This document shows, piece after piece, positions 62,809 to 64,000 of a stretch of DNA of 64,000 bases. Source of the DNA: Sulfurimonas gotlandica GD1 (GTDB lineage: Bacteria; Campylobacterota; Campylobacteria; Campylobacterales; Sulfurimonadaceae). The translations under genes were made by a program, and so were the position numbers. Below the pieces are notes generated by a model. That model made no database searches. It saw nothing but the letters and a program-made list of their open reading frames with translations, and was not told the origin of the DNA. The stretch covers positions 1-64,000 of the forward strand of contig NZ_AFRZ01000001.1 of NCBI RefSeq assembly GCF_000242915.1. Direction: 5' to 3'. Position 1 is the stretch's first letter. Every line of letters starts with the position of its first letter.

Positions 62809-63899
62809 CTGATTTTCCCATCTATCTTTTTAACTATTTTTCTCTCTAGCATCATCTGAATAAGTTCATCTTTAGAATACTCATCAAACTTTTCATATGC
62901 TTCATCTAAAAACATTTGTCTGTCTTCTTTGTCAACAACATCTTGAAGATATACCATTGAAGTGGCGGAGTAGTCATCATATATATTCTTCTCATACTTC
63001 TCTTCTTTTACAACATCATAAAGGCCACTTCTTGTAACATTTATAAGAAATGATATATCGTCTTCAGGATTTCTAAAATAGTTTAGATATCTCTCTGGCA
63101 AAACAAAAACAAATGCACCTATAGCTTTAAAATCTCCATCATACATAGTCTCATAAAAAATATACTTACCATCAGCATTTAGTACATGGCTTAGCCTTAG
63201 TTCTTTGAAGTCTATCTTGTTTAGCGTTTGAATATGACTATAGTTATAGTTTCTATTTGCTACAACGTACTTGTCAATAGCTAAATTTTCCATCATAAGT
63301 ACTGCGCTATCTATATATTTAACATCAAGTAGAGCATAAACATCAACACCCATAGAGCTAAAGAAGTCTGTGATTGATTTAAAAAAAGAGATAACTTCTA
63401 CAAAACCAAGAAGTTCACCATCTTTATATATAGGAACTGTAGCTTTTATACCTAAACGTCTTCCTACTTCTATGGAAGTACGAGGGGTTGTATGCGTCTC
63501 AAAATATTTCAAGTCAGTTCTATAGTCACCTAATGGCATCCCCGCATATACATCATCCCAACTTCTTGCAAAGATATTTAGCTCTTTAGTAATAATTTGT
63601 GATCTTATAAGTATATTTGTATTTTTTTTGATTGTAGTAGTGATGCCTGCTAGTATCTTATAACCTAAGTCTTCATCTTCATTTTCTAAAGCATCTACTA
63701 AGGCTTGGTTTTTTGATAATAATAGTGCCATCTTTAAGTCATCCATCTTATAAGACTTTAGTTCTGACTCAAGAGTTACTGTAAGCTGGTCCATTATATG
63801 GTATATCTTTTGTTCTTTTATCTCATTTTTGTAGTAAAACATTCCTATAGAGATGATAACTACAACTAATACAAAAATAACAACTATCTTTTTTAACAT
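62805..63899 (-). CDS. Stand-alone membrane double-Cache sensor protein
   Basis: A 364-residue protein with one N-terminal membrane helix (5-22) and a periplasmic double-Cache_3-like domain: LLSKNQALVDALENED, IFARSWDDVYAGMPLGDYR, EVGRRLGIKATVPIY and FVEVISFF. This is the fold of the chemoreceptor input at 13227-15353. The last 60 residues are acidic and end in ELIQMMLERKIVKKIDG. It has no kinase, GGDEF or MCP output, so it must signal by contact, probably with the adjacent kinase. The promoter has TATAAT at 63929-63934. Confidence 0.75.
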   Translation of the reverse strand: MLKKIVVIFVLVVVIISIGMFYYKNEIKEQKIYHIMDQLTVTLESELKSYKMDDLKMALLLSKNQALVDALENEDEDLGYKILAGITTTIKKNTNILIRSQIITKELNIFARSWDDVYAGMPLGDYRTDLKYFETHTTPRTSIEVGRRLGIKATVPIYKDGELLGFVEVISFFKSITDFFSSMGVDVYALLDVKYIDSAVLMMENLAIDKYVVANRNYNYSHIQTLNKIDFKELRLSHVLNADGKYIFYETMYDGDFKAIGAFVFVLPERYLNYFRNPEDDISFLINVTRSGLYDVVKEEKYEKNIYDDYSATSMVYLQDVVDKEDRQMFLDEAYEKFDEYSKDELIQMMLERKIVKKIDGKIR

Positions 63900-63928
63900 A
63901 CATATACCATTTAAAATAATTTGAGAGG

Positions 63929-63934
63929 ATTATA
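63929..63934 (-). promoter_or_regulatory. Promoter -10 box of the Cache-kinase operon
   Basis: TATAAT on the minus strand, 30 bases before the Cache protein ATG, in the context ttagttataat that also precedes dsbD (52355). Beyond it, to 64000, AT-rich sequence without a recognised gene. Confidence 0.5.
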
Positions 63935-64000
63935 ACTAATAATGAATTAGTATCTATTTATCTTTCAAGCGTGTTTATCATAAAAAGTTTTGATTTCAGG

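Overview
This window reads as a gene-dense, AT-rich chromosome segment of a sulfur-oxidising member of the Campylobacterota, most like Sulfurimonas. The pointers are a fused ResB/ResC cytochrome c synthase (CcsBA), a FlgS-type flagellar histidine kinase, a gnnA/gnnB pair beside lpxB, and a soxXYZAB thiosulfate-oxidation cluster. Histidine kinases, response regulators and c-di-GMP proteins are frequent, and several genes start with TTG or GTG. The species assignment is inference; no rRNA, tRNA, IS element, prophage or CRISPR array was seen.

Layout. 1-945: start of a giant LapA-like adhesin that runs off the left edge. 1.1-11.8 kb: membrane/coiled-coil proteins, an HAD phosphatase, ferrochelatase, DUF2461, CcsBA, a fatty acid cis/trans isomerase gene broken by a one-base frameshift, and a sirtuin. 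11.9-32.8 kb: signalling and housekeeping genes (diguanylate cyclase, chemoreceptor, FlgS, M18 peptidase, DnaE, a divergent two-component pair, an ATP-grasp/HhH fusion, a PAS kinase coupled to a GGDEF-EAL regulator, EF-P, Tgt, a coiled-coil membrane protein, a CheY-like protein). 32.9-42 kb: a long, tightly coupled leftward operon of NosL-like metal-binding proteins, an FtsX-type permease, its ATPase, a Cys-pair membrane protein, a Crp-family regulator and a catalytically dead dihydroorotase homologue. A two-gene RhuM module interrupts this operon between permease and ATPase. 42-45 kb: DUF4149, PrmC, a Ste24-like protease. 45-50 kb: small cytochromes, then lpxB-gnnB-gnnA-lpxA-like, a lipid A branch probably making 2,3-diamino sugar units. 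50-64 kb: sulfur oxidation. A two-component system with a stand-alone Cache sensor (63.9-61 kb) sits directly upstream of soxXYZAB, followed by a porin, a SoxH-like hydrolase, two periplasmic thioredoxins, two DsrE proteins, a DUF302 protein and DsbD.

How it fits together. CcsBA attaches haem to SoxX, SoxA, the small cytochromes and Cti; ferrochelatase makes that haem. DsbD and the thioredoxins probably keep the SoxY thiol and related proteins reduced. Three intergenic regions (sox, NosL, and the divergent two-component pair) carry short direct repeats with an 11-bp period, the geometry expected of OmpR-family regulator sites. The most notable points are the Cache/two-component/sox arrangement, the NosL-ABC operon with its RhuM insertion, the cti frameshift, and several paralogues that have lost catalytic residues.
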